From: Runella sp. MFBS21
GTDB taxonomy: Bacteria; Bacteroidota; Bacteroidia; Cytophagales; Spirosomataceae
Assembly (NCBI RefSeq): GCF_029433105.1
Contig: NZ_JARNTW010000017.1
Coordinates: 1 to 64,000 of the forward strand
Length of the DNA: 64,000 nucleotides
Direction: 5' to 3'
Part shown: positions 41,972-50,934 of the stretch, in pieces
How positions within the stretch are numbered: position 1 is the first letter of the stretch
Layout: each line of letters begins with the position of its first letter
Program-made: the position numbers and the translations under genes
The notes under the pieces: generated by a model
Told to the model about the DNA's origin: nothing
Seen by the model: the letters and a program-made list of their open reading frames with translations, nothing else
Database searches by the model: none

Positions 41972-42460
41972 ATGAAATCAATTTTAAATATTGTCGTTTT
42001 TGGCTTGATGATAGCTATCGCAAGTAGCTGTTCGGAGAAACTGGAGCCGAAGCCCATTACCTATTCTCAACTCTTGACAGGTACCGAAAAAAAGTCGTGG
42101 GGGCTTACATCTGTTACTATTGTGGATCAAAAAGATCCCTTTGATCTTCCAGGTAATCAGGTTCTTAACCCTTGTGCATTGGATGACCAATTTGTGTTTT
42201 ATGCCGATGAAGAGAAAAAAATGGAGTATACAAACGGAACGCTAAAATGTAGTGCAAGCGAGCCTGCTGTTCTCATTACTGATACTTGGCAACTGACCAA
42301 TGCTAATGCTACCCTCGAAATTGGTATTCCACGTATTTTTGGGGGCGTTAAGTTGCCATTTATAATCAAAACCCTAACTGAAAATACAATGGTACTGGAG
42401 ATATTTTTTGATGATATAGATGCCAGTTATCGTTTTACTTTTAATTCAAGCAGCAAATAG
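41972..42460 (+). CDS. Small lipocalin-like lipoprotein of the SusCD operon
   Basis: 162 residues. Signal with Cys20 (IASSCSEK). LLTGTEKKSWGLTSVTI, DDQFVFYADEEKKMEYTNG and ITDTWQLTNANATLEIG resemble lipocalin-like small beta-barrel domains in Bacteroidota lipoproteins. It ends one base before the start of the M43 protease (stop TAG 42458-42460, ATG 42462), so both are co-translated. No precise family is assigned. Confidence 0.7.
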   Translation: MKSILNIVVFGLMIAIASSCSEKLEPKPITYSQLLTGTEKKSWGLTSVTIVDQKDPFDLPGNQVLNPCALDDQFVFYADEEKKMEYTNGTLKCSASEPAVLITDTWQLTNANATLEIGIPRIFGGVKLPFIIKTLTENTMVLEIFFDDIDASYRFTFNSSSK

Positions 42461-42461
42461 C

Positions 42462-44840
42462 ATGTCAAGAGTATTTACGCGTATCCTGTTAGCTTCGTTT
42501 ATGCTGGTAGTGGGCTGGGTTCAGGCGCAGCGTCGTCCAGAGCAATGTGCCACTATGGAGATGGATAGCTTGTTACGATTACGGCATCCTGAAGAAGGTT
42601 CACTCAGCGAGTTTGAGCGAGATTTGCAGCGAAAAATGGTGCAAATCAAAGCTAAAATGGCCGCAAATAGAGGTACTGCCGAGGTGATTACGATTCCAAT
42701 TATAGTTCATATTGTACACAACGGTGAAGCAATAGGCACGGGGCGTAACATTAGTCAAGCGCAGGTGCAATCTCAAATCGAAACCCTCAATGAGGATTTC
42801 AGAAGAAAGGCTAACACCAATGGCTTCAATAATGATCCTCGTGGGGCAGATATCGAAATAGAGTTTTGTTTGGCGCAGCTAAATCCACAAGGTCAACGGA
42901 TGGCAGAGCCAGGCATTGAGCGTATCAATGGCAATCGGGCCGATTGGGCGCGTAATGATATTGAAGGAACTCTTAAACCTACTACTTCTTGGGACCCCAA
43001 CAAGTACTATAATGTGTGGGTACTTGATTTTGGTGGCCAAGATGGAAATCTTTTAGGATATGCCCAATTTCCTAGCAATTCCAATTTAGCAGGGATTCCA
43101 TCAGGAGGAGGAGCTGCTAGTACGGATGGAGTAGTGATTAATTACGCTAATTTTGGAAATGCTCAAAAAGGTAGTTTTCCTATTTTGGCCGCGCCCAACA
43201 ATCTAGGTCGGACGCTTACTCATGAAACTGGCCACTGGTTAGGCTTACGTCATATTTGGGGAGATGCTTCTTGTGGAGATGATTTTTGTGATGATACTCC
43301 TCCACAAGCTTCCGAAAGCCGTGGTTGTCAGAAAGGAAGGGTAAGTTGTGGCTCTACCAATATGGTCGAAAATTACATGGATTATTCCGATGATGGCTGT
43401 TTTAATATTTTTACACGCGACCAAAAAACAAGGATGCGAGCTGTCATGGAAATAAGTCCACGTCGTGCTATTTTACTCACATCCAATGTGTGTGGTCAAT
43501 TGGTCGTATCGCGTCCTGTTCCTGAGTTTCAGGCCGAAAATCGGGTTGTATTGCTTGGTGGTCAAGTGAAATTTACGGATCTCTCTTCTAGTTTTCCTAC
43601 TGCGTGGCAATGGGAGTTTGAAGGAGGTGACCCCGCTACTTCTACTCTTCAAAATCCGACAGTCACTTACAAATCCCCTGGTAAATTCAAGGTATCGCTG
43701 ATTGTATCTAACTCAGTGGGAGCTTCTGCGCCACTCGTCAAAACAGAATATATTGAGGTGATCAATGCAGGGCTTTGTACTACCATAACCAATTTTGTAG
43801 GAACTGGTACGGTGATAAAGCAAACTCCTGGTACAGGCTATGTCGCAGGGCAGAATAGCCGACGTACAAAGGCAGTAGCCGAATTGTTTGAAAATGTGTT
43901 GGGGTATACTAATCTTCGAGGTGCTTCTTTGAAATTTGGAGTGGCAAAAGCCGCCCGTGGTAGTGCTACCGAATCAGTGGTTAGGGTAAAAGTATGGAAT
44001 GCTCGGGGCTTTCAAGGAGGGCCCGGTTCGGAGTTGACGGTCAAAGAAATCCCGCTTAGGCGTATCCTAGAAGATGTTACCAACAACCGTCCTACAAATG
44101 TGATTTTCGATCAAAATATTGACCTATCTCGACAAAACAACCTTGCGTTTTTGATAGGAGTAGAGTTTGACTATGTGGCAGGGGATACGGTAGCTTTAGT
44201 CACTACCAAAGATGGTGAGTCGCTCAATGCAACTTCTTGGGAGCAGGATGTGAATGGGAGTTGGGATCGTTATATTGTACGAACAGGTCTCAATGTGGCT
44301 CACGCTATCACGGCCCAAGTAGGGATGAAGCCATCCGTACAAATACAAACCTCTGCCCAATTTATAGACCCTGGACAAGCGGTGACACTTCAAGGTCGGG
44401 GTGCGGGAATTATCAACTGGTCGCCACCTGAAGGACTAAGTTCTACGCTTGGTCCTCAAGTAGTAGCTCGTCCTACCCGAACTATTACTTATTCTCTTAA
44501 AGGAACAGGTTCTGATGTATGTGTAGATTCGGCAAGTGTAACTTTATATGTCAGAAATGCGCAGGTGCTATCCAATGAAAAGCTGTCCGAAAAAGACTTT
44601 ACTCTTACCCCAAATCCGACCAATGGATTGGTAGAAGTAAGTTTTACAAATGCCTTAAGAGGAAAAGTAAATGTACGATTGCGTAGCATAACAGGTGCTG
44701 AAATTTGGAAAGGAGACTTTGAAAAAGAAAGCGATATATTCAAGCATACTCTCAATATGCAAGGCTATCCGGCTGGCTCTTATTTTATCGATATTCAATT
44801 AGGTGAATTTGCCGACCGAAGGCGTTTGGTTAAGTACTAA
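42462..44840 (+). CDS. Secreted M43 zinc metalloprotease with PKD domain and T9SS C-terminal signal
   Basis: 792 residues from Met 42462. Signal peptide to about 22 (WVQAQ). Pappalysin-type (M43) protease domain with zinc site HETGHWLGLRH (254-264, catalytic Glu255) and the Met-turn VENYMDYSDD. A PKD-like domain (about 480-530, VKFTDLSSSFPTAWQWEFEGG) is followed by a beta-rich region. The C-terminal type A sorting domain (LTPNPTNGLVEVSF to RRRLVKY) directs export by the type IX system. It probably digests proteins outside the cell and feeds SusCD. An upstream ATG at 42420 overlaps the previous gene and spoils the signal peptide. Confidence 0.92.
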   Translation: MSRVFTRILLASFMLVVGWVQAQRRPEQCATMEMDSLLRLRHPEEGSLSEFERDLQRKMVQIKAKMAANRGTAEVITIPIIVHIVHNGEAIGTGRNISQAQVQSQIETLNEDFRRKANTNGFNNDPRGADIEIEFCLAQLNPQGQRMAEPGIERINGNRADWARNDIEGTLKPTTSWDPNKYYNVWVLDFGGQDGNLLGYAQFPSNSNLAGIPSGGGAASTDGVVINYANFGNAQKGSFPILAAPNNLGRTLTHETGHWLGLRHIWGDASCGDDFCDDTPPQASESRGCQKGRVSCGSTNMVENYMDYSDDGCFNIFTRDQKTRMRAVMEISPRRAILLTSNVCGQLVVSRPVPEFQAENRVVLLGGQVKFTDLSSSFPTAWQWEFEGGDPATSTLQNPTVTYKSPGKFKVSLIVSNSVGASAPLVKTEYIEVINAGLCTTITNFVGTGTVIKQTPGTGYVAGQNSRRTKAVAELFENVLGYTNLRGASLKFGVAKAARGSATESVVRVKVWNARGFQGGPGSELTVKEIPLRRILEDVTNNRPTNVIFDQNIDLSRQNNLAFLIGVEFDYVAGDTVALVTTKDGESLNATSWEQDVNGSWDRYIVRTGLNVAHAITAQVGMKPSVQIQTSAQFIDPGQAVTLQGRGAGIINWSPPEGLSSTLGPQVVARPTRTITYSLKGTGSDVCVDSASVTLYVRNAQVLSNEKLSEKDFTLTPNPTNGLVEVSFTNALRGKVNVRLRSITGAEIWKGDFEKESDIFKHTLNMQGYPAGSYFIDIQLGEFADRRRLVKY

Positions 44841-44856
44841 TACGGAGAGAGGTCAG

Positions 44857-44904
44857 ATAATGCCTCATAAAGAAAAGCGATAACTTTTCTTTATGAGGCA
44901 TTAT
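44857..44904. terminator. Strong terminator after the SusCD-protease operon
   Basis: A 21-bp perfect stem (44857-44877 with 44884-44904) encloses the loop CGATAA, and TTCTTTT follows on the plus strand. It lies 16 nt after the protease stop codon. Confidence 0.85.
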
Positions 44905-44950
44905 TCTTTTTTATTATTACCAATTAGGATTTTCGCTCATAATCACCCAA

Positions 44951-45030
44951 ATTTGCATAACAATACTAATTCAATAGAATATATTTATCTATAATCTATT
45001 TGCATAGAAGATAAATAGGATTGTATTGGT
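44951..45030. promoter_or_regulatory. Repeat-rich leader upstream of the siroheme reductase gene
   Basis: ATTTGCATA occurs twice in the same orientation (44951-44959 and 44998-45006). An inverted repeat TATTTATCT (44982-44990) / AGATAAATA (45009-45017) sits between, and CAATAC/GTATTG lie outside. The arrangement suits binding of a regulator of sulfur or nitrogen assimilation. Confidence 0.35.
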
Positions 45031-45101
45031 AATCCCCCCAAGGCCTCAAAAGCCTTCTTACATTTGAATTAAAAAATATAAAATCGATAGAATATAAGGA
45101 T

Positions 45102-47276
45102 ATGTCAATTCCATTCTCACCTAATGTTAGTGAAGCCGCACGCCGAGATATACTTGAGTTAGAAAGTAAAATCAGTGTATTTCGCAGCGGTGATGTACCC
45201 GAAGAGGCTTTTCGTAAGTTTCGTTTGGCCCGTGGAGTATATGGGCAACGCCAACCTGGCGTGCAAATGATTCGGATTAAATTGCCTTATGGACGAGTAA
45301 CCGCCGATCAATTGGTAAGAATTGCTGATTGCTCAGACAAATATGCTACTGGAAATCTCCATGCTACTACTCGACAGGATATCCAGCTTCACTTTGTGAA
45401 ATTGGCCGATTCGCCAGCGCTGTGGGCAGAGTTGGAAGATGCTCGTATTACCTTGCGCGAAGCTTGCGGCAATACCGTTAGAAACGTAACTGCTTCTGCT
45501 AAAGCAGGTATTGATCCTGATGAACCATTTGACGTAACCCCTATTACTCATGCTATTTTTGAATATTTCCTTCGCAACCCCATTTGTCAGGATATGGGGC
45601 GGAAATTCAAAATAGCTGTTTCTTCTTCAGAAAAAGATTCTGCTTATGCTTTTATGCATGATGTGGGATTGATTCCTCAGACTCGTATCAATGAAAAGGG
45701 TGAGTCTATCAATGGCTTCAAAGTATTGATTGGAGGGGGATTGGGCGCGCAGCCTTTATTGGCCAAGCAAGCCTACGAATTTTTGGAAGAAGAAGCCGTG
45801 ATTCCTTTTATTGAAGCCGTTATCAGAGTATTTGACCGCTATGGTGAGCGCGTTCGTCGTCACAAAGCACGGATGAAATTCTTGTTGGCAGATATTGGTT
45901 TAGAAGAGTTTTTAAGAAGAGTTGAAGAGGAAAGAATCGCCGTTAAAAATAAGCAGTACAGTATTCCTACGCCTGCTTTTTTGGTCGATAATACCCTCTA
46001 TCAAAGTGAAAGAATCGATACAATCACAAAAGAAGAATTGATAGCTCAATCCTTGACTCAGGGAGATAGCCAATATACACATTGGTTGAAAACCAACGTG
46101 TTTGAACAAAAACAAAAAGGATGGTATGCCGTACAGCTTCGTGTATTATTAGGCGATTTTCATTCTTCGATTGCCCGCCAATTAGCTGATGTTGTACGTC
46201 AGTACGCAGCAGATGATATTCGCGTTACGGTCAACCAAGGCTATTTATTGCGTTTTGTAAAAGCCGAAGACTTGGCGGCAGTTTACCAAAAATTGAATGA
46301 ATTGGGCTTGGCCGAACCAGGTTTTGATACTACTGCTGATATCACTACTTGCCCCGGAACAGATACTTGTAACTTGGCAATTTCGAGTAGCTACGGAATC
46401 ACGCGGGTCTTGGAAAGCATGATGAAAGAAGAATTTCCAGACCTCATTTACAACAATGACATCAAAATCAAAATCAGTGGGTGTATGAATGGCTGTGGGC
46501 AGCATAGCGCCGCTAATATTGGTTTTCATGGTAGCTCTCTCAAAAACGGTAAACTGGTTTTACCAGCTATTCAGGTATTGTTGGGTGGGGGATTCAATGG
46601 TGCAGGCGAAGGGATGATTGGGGATAAAGTAATCAAGCTTCCTGCCAAACGTGGTCCTCAGGCATTGCGCGTGTTGTTGAATGACTATGAAAACAATGCT
46701 TACGAAGGTGAGTATTACAACGATTATTTCGTGCGTCAAGGAAATAAGTACTTTTATGCTTTGCTCAAGCCTTTGGCCGATTTGACTTCTCTTGTAAGTA
46801 GCGATTATGTGGATTGGGATCATGATGAGCCATATCAGACCGAAGTAGGGGTAGGAGAGTGTGCAAGTGTGTTGATTGATTTAGTGGCCACAACTATCAT
46901 CGAAGCACAAGAAAAATTAACTTGGGCTTCCGAAACCCTCACCAAAGGAGTTTGGGCCGATGCTATCTATCATGCTTACAATGTGTTTGTGACGGGTGCC
47001 AAAGCGCTCTTGGTAAGCAAAGGAGTATCTACAAATACTCAATATGGTATTATCAAAGATTTTGAAGAAAATTTTGGAACTGACTTCAGTGAAGGCGAAT
47101 CTTTTAAAGAGTTGGTGTTTAGTATCAATAAAAATGAGCCAACTGAAGCTTTCGCCCAAGATTTTGTGACTAAAGCTGCTGGGTTTTTGAAAAAAGTTAA
47201 CGAAATTCGGAAAGCCCAATTGGCCGAAGACGACGAGCCTGAACTGTCTTTGGTAGAATTTGGAAAAGATAGTTAA
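45102..47276 (+). CDS. Siroheme-dependent nitrite/sulfite reductase with extra helical C-terminal domain
   Basis: 724 residues. Residues 1-570 form the two-repeat assimilatory sulfite/nitrite reductase fold: GNLHATTRQDIQLHF (84-98) for siroheme binding, and the 4Fe-4S/siroheme cysteines Cys417 and Cys423 (TTCPGTDTCNLA) with Cys461 and Cys465 (SGCMNGCGQHSA). About 150 further residues (WASETLTKGVWADAIYHAYN and on) look like an all-helical HEPN-like domain. Whether the substrate is sulfite or nitrite is unclear. cobA follows after 4 nt and makes the siroheme precursor, so the two genes are a unit. Confidence 0.88.
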   Translation: MSIPFSPNVSEAARRDILELESKISVFRSGDVPEEAFRKFRLARGVYGQRQPGVQMIRIKLPYGRVTADQLVRIADCSDKYATGNLHATTRQDIQLHFVKLADSPALWAELEDARITLREACGNTVRNVTASAKAGIDPDEPFDVTPITHAIFEYFLRNPICQDMGRKFKIAVSSSEKDSAYAFMHDVGLIPQTRINEKGESINGFKVLIGGGLGAQPLLAKQAYEFLEEEAVIPFIEAVIRVFDRYGERVRRHKARMKFLLADIGLEEFLRRVEEERIAVKNKQYSIPTPAFLVDNTLYQSERIDTITKEELIAQSLTQGDSQYTHWLKTNVFEQKQKGWYAVQLRVLLGDFHSSIARQLADVVRQYAADDIRVTVNQGYLLRFVKAEDLAAVYQKLNELGLAEPGFDTTADITTCPGTDTCNLAISSSYGITRVLESMMKEEFPDLIYNNDIKIKISGCMNGCGQHSAANIGFHGSSLKNGKLVLPAIQVLLGGGFNGAGEGMIGDKVIKLPAKRGPQALRVLLNDYENNAYEGEYYNDYFVRQGNKYFYALLKPLADLTSLVSSDYVDWDHDEPYQTEVGVGECASVLIDLVATTIIEAQEKLTWASETLTKGVWADAIYHAYNVFVTGAKALLVSKGVSTNTQYGIIKDFEENFGTDFSEGESFKELVFSINKNEPTEAFAQDFVTKAAGFLKKVNEIRKAQLAEDDEPELSLVEFGKDS

Positions 47277-47280
47277 TCCT

Positions 47281-48027
47281 ATGACGAAAGTGACACTTAT
47301 CGGGGCAGGCCCCGGCGATCCTGACCTCATTACGCTCAAAGGGCTAAAAGCTTTACAAACGGCCGATGTGGTATTGCATGATGCCTTGGCAAGTACTGAG
47401 CTGTTGGCACATTGTAAGCCATCTTGTGTGATTGTCAATGTAGGCAAGCGTTTTGCCCAGCATAGCTGCAATCAAGATGTGATTAATCATCTCATTGTGG
47501 AGTATGCCCAGCAATACGGCCACGTAGTACGACTAAAAGGTGGCGATCCCTTTATTTTTGGTCGGGGCTATGAGGAGTTAGAGTTTGTACAGCGTCACGG
47601 AATAGAAGTAGAGATAGTACCGGGTATTTCGAGTAGTTATGCTGTGCCTGCTTTGGCAGGGATTCCGCTTACTAATCGCGGTATGAGTGAAAGCTTTTGG
47701 GTTATTACGGGGACTACCAAAGACCATAAACTTTCGGCAGATTTACAACTTGCTGCTCAATCTACCGCTACGGTTGTAGTTCTAATGGGAATGCACAAAC
47801 TGGGCGAGATTGTAGAAATATACGCCCAGCTCGGAAAAATTGACTTACCGGCTGCCATTATCCAAAATGGAACACGAGCCGACGAGAAGATTGTCACGGG
47901 TAAAGTAGGAAATATATTACAATTAGCCCAAGCCGCAGGACTTAGTTCACCAGCTATCATTGTGTTGGGAAATGTGGCACAACTCGCCGATAAAGTTCAC
48001 CAGATTTCTCAATTTGCGATTAATTAA
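47281..48027 (+). CDS. cobA: Uroporphyrinogen-III C-methyltransferase
   Basis: 248 residues from ATG 47281. Starts with the SAM methyltransferase box IGAGPGDPDLITLKG; then VNVGKR, VVRLKGGDPFIFGRG, EVVPGISSSYAVPALAGIPLTNR and VVLMGMHKL are present. It makes precorrin-2 for siroheme. It lacks the CysG dehydrogenase/ferrochelatase part, so those steps must be encoded elsewhere. It is tightly linked to the siroheme reductase gene upstream. Confidence 0.95.
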   Translation: MTKVTLIGAGPGDPDLITLKGLKALQTADVVLHDALASTELLAHCKPSCVIVNVGKRFAQHSCNQDVINHLIVEYAQQYGHVVRLKGGDPFIFGRGYEELEFVQRHGIEVEIVPGISSSYAVPALAGIPLTNRGMSESFWVITGTTKDHKLSADLQLAAQSTATVVVLMGMHKLGEIVEIYAQLGKIDLPAAIIQNGTRADEKIVTGKVGNILQLAQAAGLSSPAIIVLGNVAQLADKVHQISQFAIN

Positions 48028-48057
48028 CCCACCCTTTAATTCGGTTTCCGTTGTCGT

Positions 48058-48089
48058 AGAGGCTTTTTGAGTAACCCTCAAAAGCCTCT
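48058..48089 (+). terminator. Terminator of the reductase-cobA unit
   Basis: AGAGGCTTTTTGAG pairs with CTCAAAAGCCTCT through one bulged T; T-rich sequence follows on the plus strand. Confidence 0.7.
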
Positions 48090-48106
48090 TTTCGTTTTTA
48101 TTAAAA

Positions 48107-48145
48107 AAGCAAAAGTCATCTCGAATTTCGAGATGACTTTTGCTT
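48107..48145. terminator. 19-bp palindromic terminator between convergent genes
   Basis: Arms 48107-48125 and 48127-48145 are exact complements around a single central T. A-runs on the left give a T-run on the minus strand, so it can end the choice-of-anchor gene. It shares 15 nt with the palindrome at 12825. Confidence 0.75.
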
Positions 48146-48156
48146 CAAAGGAGAAT

Positions 48157-49656
48157 TTAAAGAGGCTTGGCTTGAAAAACTTTAATAACACCGTCGTTTT
48201 CACTACTTACTACTAATAAACTTTGCTTCGTAGGACTATAAGTGGCTGAAATAAACAGCACTCCTTCTGGGGCATCACCAGATTTAAGAAGTTGTAAAAA
48301 TACGGGAGCTTGTGGGTTGGTGACATCATAAATAGCGACGGCATCTGAGCGTTCGAGGCCCACAAAGATTACTTTTTTAGCACCTACTTGCCCAATTGCT
48401 ATACCTTCTGGTTCTACACCTTTGTCGTCACTACGCCCATCATCATACAATCCGGCGGTGATGTTACGGGCTTCAAGATCATTTTGGCTGTCGAATACCA
48501 AAGCACCAGTATTACCATTCCATACACTGAAAGAACGAGCGCCAAAAGAGTACAGGGCGTCATAATCTTTATCGCCATCAGTGTCGCCGAGGGTAGTGGT
48601 GATATTAAGACGGCCTAGTTGTGCCTCCTGTTTGAGTGTACTGGCATTGGGAAAAATAGTAGGATCTAGCGCAACAGCATTAGCTCCGATACGGCGATTT
48701 TCGGCAAAACCAGTATATTCACGTACATCACCTTCGTTGGCCGTAAATAGGTAAGGAACGCCATTGTGCGTATAGGTGGCGATTGCATCAGGCTGATACA
48801 TACCATATACAGGCCATGCATTCAGTGAAATTGCGTTGTCGCGGTCGCTAGGGTCTATCCCCGTAGGTGATGTATTATAACTTTTGAAGCCCAACGGAAA
48901 AATCCCCGTAATGGTTTTGCTAACAAGGTCAATTTTGGCAATAGCATTGTTTTCTTGGAGTGTCACCCATGCTGTTTTTGAGTCTTCAGACACCGTGATG
49001 TATTCGGGCTCGATGTCTTGAGCAAAGCTAGCATTAGGGCCAAAAATTCTCAAACCTTTTGCCATCAATGCGGCTTGTTGGCTGGCAAATGGACTAAAAT
49101 CTAAGTTGACTACGGTATAATTATCCTTGACAGAAATAATAGACACACTCCCTACAGGGTCTACTGAATAGGCATCGTTGGGCTCGCCTTCGTTGGCTGT
49201 AAGGATAAAGTTACCGTCTTTTGAATAAGTAACCATATCGGGCAAAGCACCCACTTCTACCACTTTGATTTCGGCATAGGTAGTCGTATTAAACACCACT
49301 ACTTTTCCAGACTCTTGTTTATTAAGAGATTCAATAGCGGCGGCCAAATGACCATTAAAAGTACTGAGGCTATTAACTGCTCCTCCGTAAGGCGCCATAC
49401 TGATACTCCCGATGACCTTCATCGCCGAAGGATTGCTAAAATCCACTACGTCAATTTTATTTACTGTACCATTGTTTACTACAAAGAGCCTTTTTGTGAT
49501 AGGGTCATAGGCGGTGATTTCGGCAGCACCTACGTCGCCTATATCAATCATGCCTATTTCGCTGAATGCCGAAGCGTCTTCATTGACAAAGTCAAGGTTG
49601 TGGTCAGCACAGCCAAAAAATAAGGTAATGAATACAATAGGTAGTAATTTTTTCAT
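48157..49656 (-). CDS. Choice-of-anchor I family lipoprotein
   Basis: 499 residues. Lipoprotein signal MKKLLPIVFITLFFGCADH (Cys16). Propeller-like repeats with the family features GGAVNSLSTFNGHLAAA, YSKDGNFILTANEGEPND, DIEPEYITVSEDSKTAWVTLQENNAIAKIDL (a region about 208-238), and FTANEGDVREYTGF. Related proteins are anchored to the cell surface in many ways; some are described as alkaline phosphatase-like, without proof. Substrate and partner unknown. Divergent from the MoeB-like gene. Confidence 0.82.
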   Translation of the reverse strand: MKKLLPIVFITLFFGCADHNLDFVNEDASAFSEIGMIDIGDVGAAEITAYDPITKRLFVVNNGTVNKIDVVDFSNPSAMKVIGSISMAPYGGAVNSLSTFNGHLAAAIESLNKQESGKVVVFNTTTYAEIKVVEVGALPDMVTYSKDGNFILTANEGEPNDAYSVDPVGSVSIISVKDNYTVVNLDFSPFASQQAALMAKGLRIFGPNASFAQDIEPEYITVSEDSKTAWVTLQENNAIAKIDLVSKTITGIFPLGFKSYNTSPTGIDPSDRDNAISLNAWPVYGMYQPDAIATYTHNGVPYLFTANEGDVREYTGFAENRRIGANAVALDPTIFPNASTLKQEAQLGRLNITTTLGDTDGDKDYDALYSFGARSFSVWNGNTGALVFDSQNDLEARNITAGLYDDGRSDDKGVEPEGIAIGQVGAKKVIFVGLERSDAVAIYDVTNPQAPVFLQLLKSGDAPEGVLFISATYSPTKQSLLVVSSENDGVIKVFQAKPL

Positions 49657-49798
49657 GAAGTTTTTTTAAACAAAAATAGGCATGGTGTATGATGCAGATA
49701 TGACCCAAAAGTTAAACAGAAGTTAAATGTTGTGTATTTTTGGAACTTTTAGATAGTCCACATTTTTATATTATTTTAATCCTAAATTGGGTTTACAA

Positions 49799-50887
49799 AT
49801 GCTATCCACTGAAGAACTCCGCCGCTATAGTCGCCATTTGCTGATTCCCGAATTCGGGATAGAAGGGCAGCAGCGCCTCAAGGCTGCCAAAGTACTTGTG
49901 GTGGGGTGCGGCGGGCTAGGTAGCCCTATTTTATTGTATTTGGCCGCGGCAGGAGTAGGTACTTTAGGAATTATTGATGGTGATAGGGTAGATGAGAGCA
50001 ATCTTCAACGACAAATATTGTACGGCATTGAGTCGGTCGGGAAACCTAAAGTAGAAGAAACAGCCCGCCGTTTACAATCCCTAAATCCTTCGATAAAGAT
50101 AGAGCCTTATTTTGAACAACTAACTTCTCAAAACGCTCTTGAGATATTAGAACCTTATGATGTAGTGGTAGATGGCTCTGATAATTTTCCAACGCGATAT
50201 TTGGTCAATGACGCTTGTGTACTACTCAACAAACCACTGATATATGGTGCTATCTATCGATTTGAAGGACAAGTCGCCATTTTTAATTACCAAAATGGAC
50301 CCAATTATCGCGACTTATTTCCTGCTCCACCTCCTCCAGAGCTTGCTCCTAACTGCGCCGAAGCGGGAGTGTTGGGGATTTTGCCTGGAATCATAGGATG
50401 CTTGCAAGCCAACGAAACCATTAAACTCTTGGCTGGTATCGGAGAACCTCTCACGGGAAAGCTCTACGTGATGGATGCGCTTACGCTTCTGTCTCGTACT
50501 ATCAAAATTCCTCGTTTGCCCGAACGCCCCGTGATTGATAAACTTATCGATTACGACGAATTTTGTGGCGTCAAAAAAGAAATACCTGACGATGAAAATA
50601 TAAGTCCTAACAAGCTAAAACTGTTGTTTGAAGAAAAGGCAGATTTTCAGCTTATCGATGTCAGAGAGCCTCACGAATACGCTATTGATAATTTAGGAGC
50701 TATCCTCATGCCCTTGTCTCAATTGGAGCAATGGGTACCCCAAATTGAGCAAGAAAAAAGGGTAATTATTCATTGTCAAAGCGGTATGAGAAGCCAAAAA
50801 GCTATTCAACTCTTGCGGGAAAAATATGGTTTTACAAACCTGAAAAATTTGGAAGGAGGAATCGTCGCTTATCGAAAACTAGGATAA
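49799..50887 (+). CDS. MoeB/ThiF-family adenylyltransferase fused to rhodanese domain
   Basis: 362 residues from ATG 49799. The E1-like domain has VLVVGCGGLGSPILLYLAAAG (ATP site), DRVDESNLQRQILYG and the catalytic Cys of APNCAEAGVLGILPGIIG. The C-terminal rhodanese domain (about 265-362) has LIDVREPHEYAIDN and the active-site Cys of IIHCQSGMRSQ. It adenylates and thiolates sulfur carriers (MoaD or ThiS). The CxxC zinc knuckle usual in MoeB is replaced by YRDLFP, so the zinc site appears missing. Genes for the sulfur carrier are not nearby. Confidence 0.88.
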   Translation: MLSTEELRRYSRHLLIPEFGIEGQQRLKAAKVLVVGCGGLGSPILLYLAAAGVGTLGIIDGDRVDESNLQRQILYGIESVGKPKVEETARRLQSLNPSIKIEPYFEQLTSQNALEILEPYDVVVDGSDNFPTRYLVNDACVLLNKPLIYGAIYRFEGQVAIFNYQNGPNYRDLFPAPPPPELAPNCAEAGVLGILPGIIGCLQANETIKLLAGIGEPLTGKLYVMDALTLLSRTIKIPRLPERPVIDKLIDYDEFCGVKKEIPDDENISPNKLKLLFEEKADFQLIDVREPHEYAIDNLGAILMPLSQLEQWVPQIEQEKRVIIHCQSGMRSQKAIQLLREKYGFTNLKNLEGGIVAYRKLG

Positions 50888-50934
50888 TTTTGGGCACTAA
50901 ATCTAGCAGCATTTTGCTATAAATACTTTTTGTA

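Noticed and set aside
44857-44904. Riboswitch before the siroheme reductase gene
   Set aside because: The long hairpin directly follows the protease stop and has a T-rich tail, so it is a terminator; no known riboswitch core was recognised in the rest of the leader.
46917-47471. 184-residue open frame on the minus strand
   Set aside because: It crosses the ends of the reductase and cobA genes, both clearly real on the plus strand.
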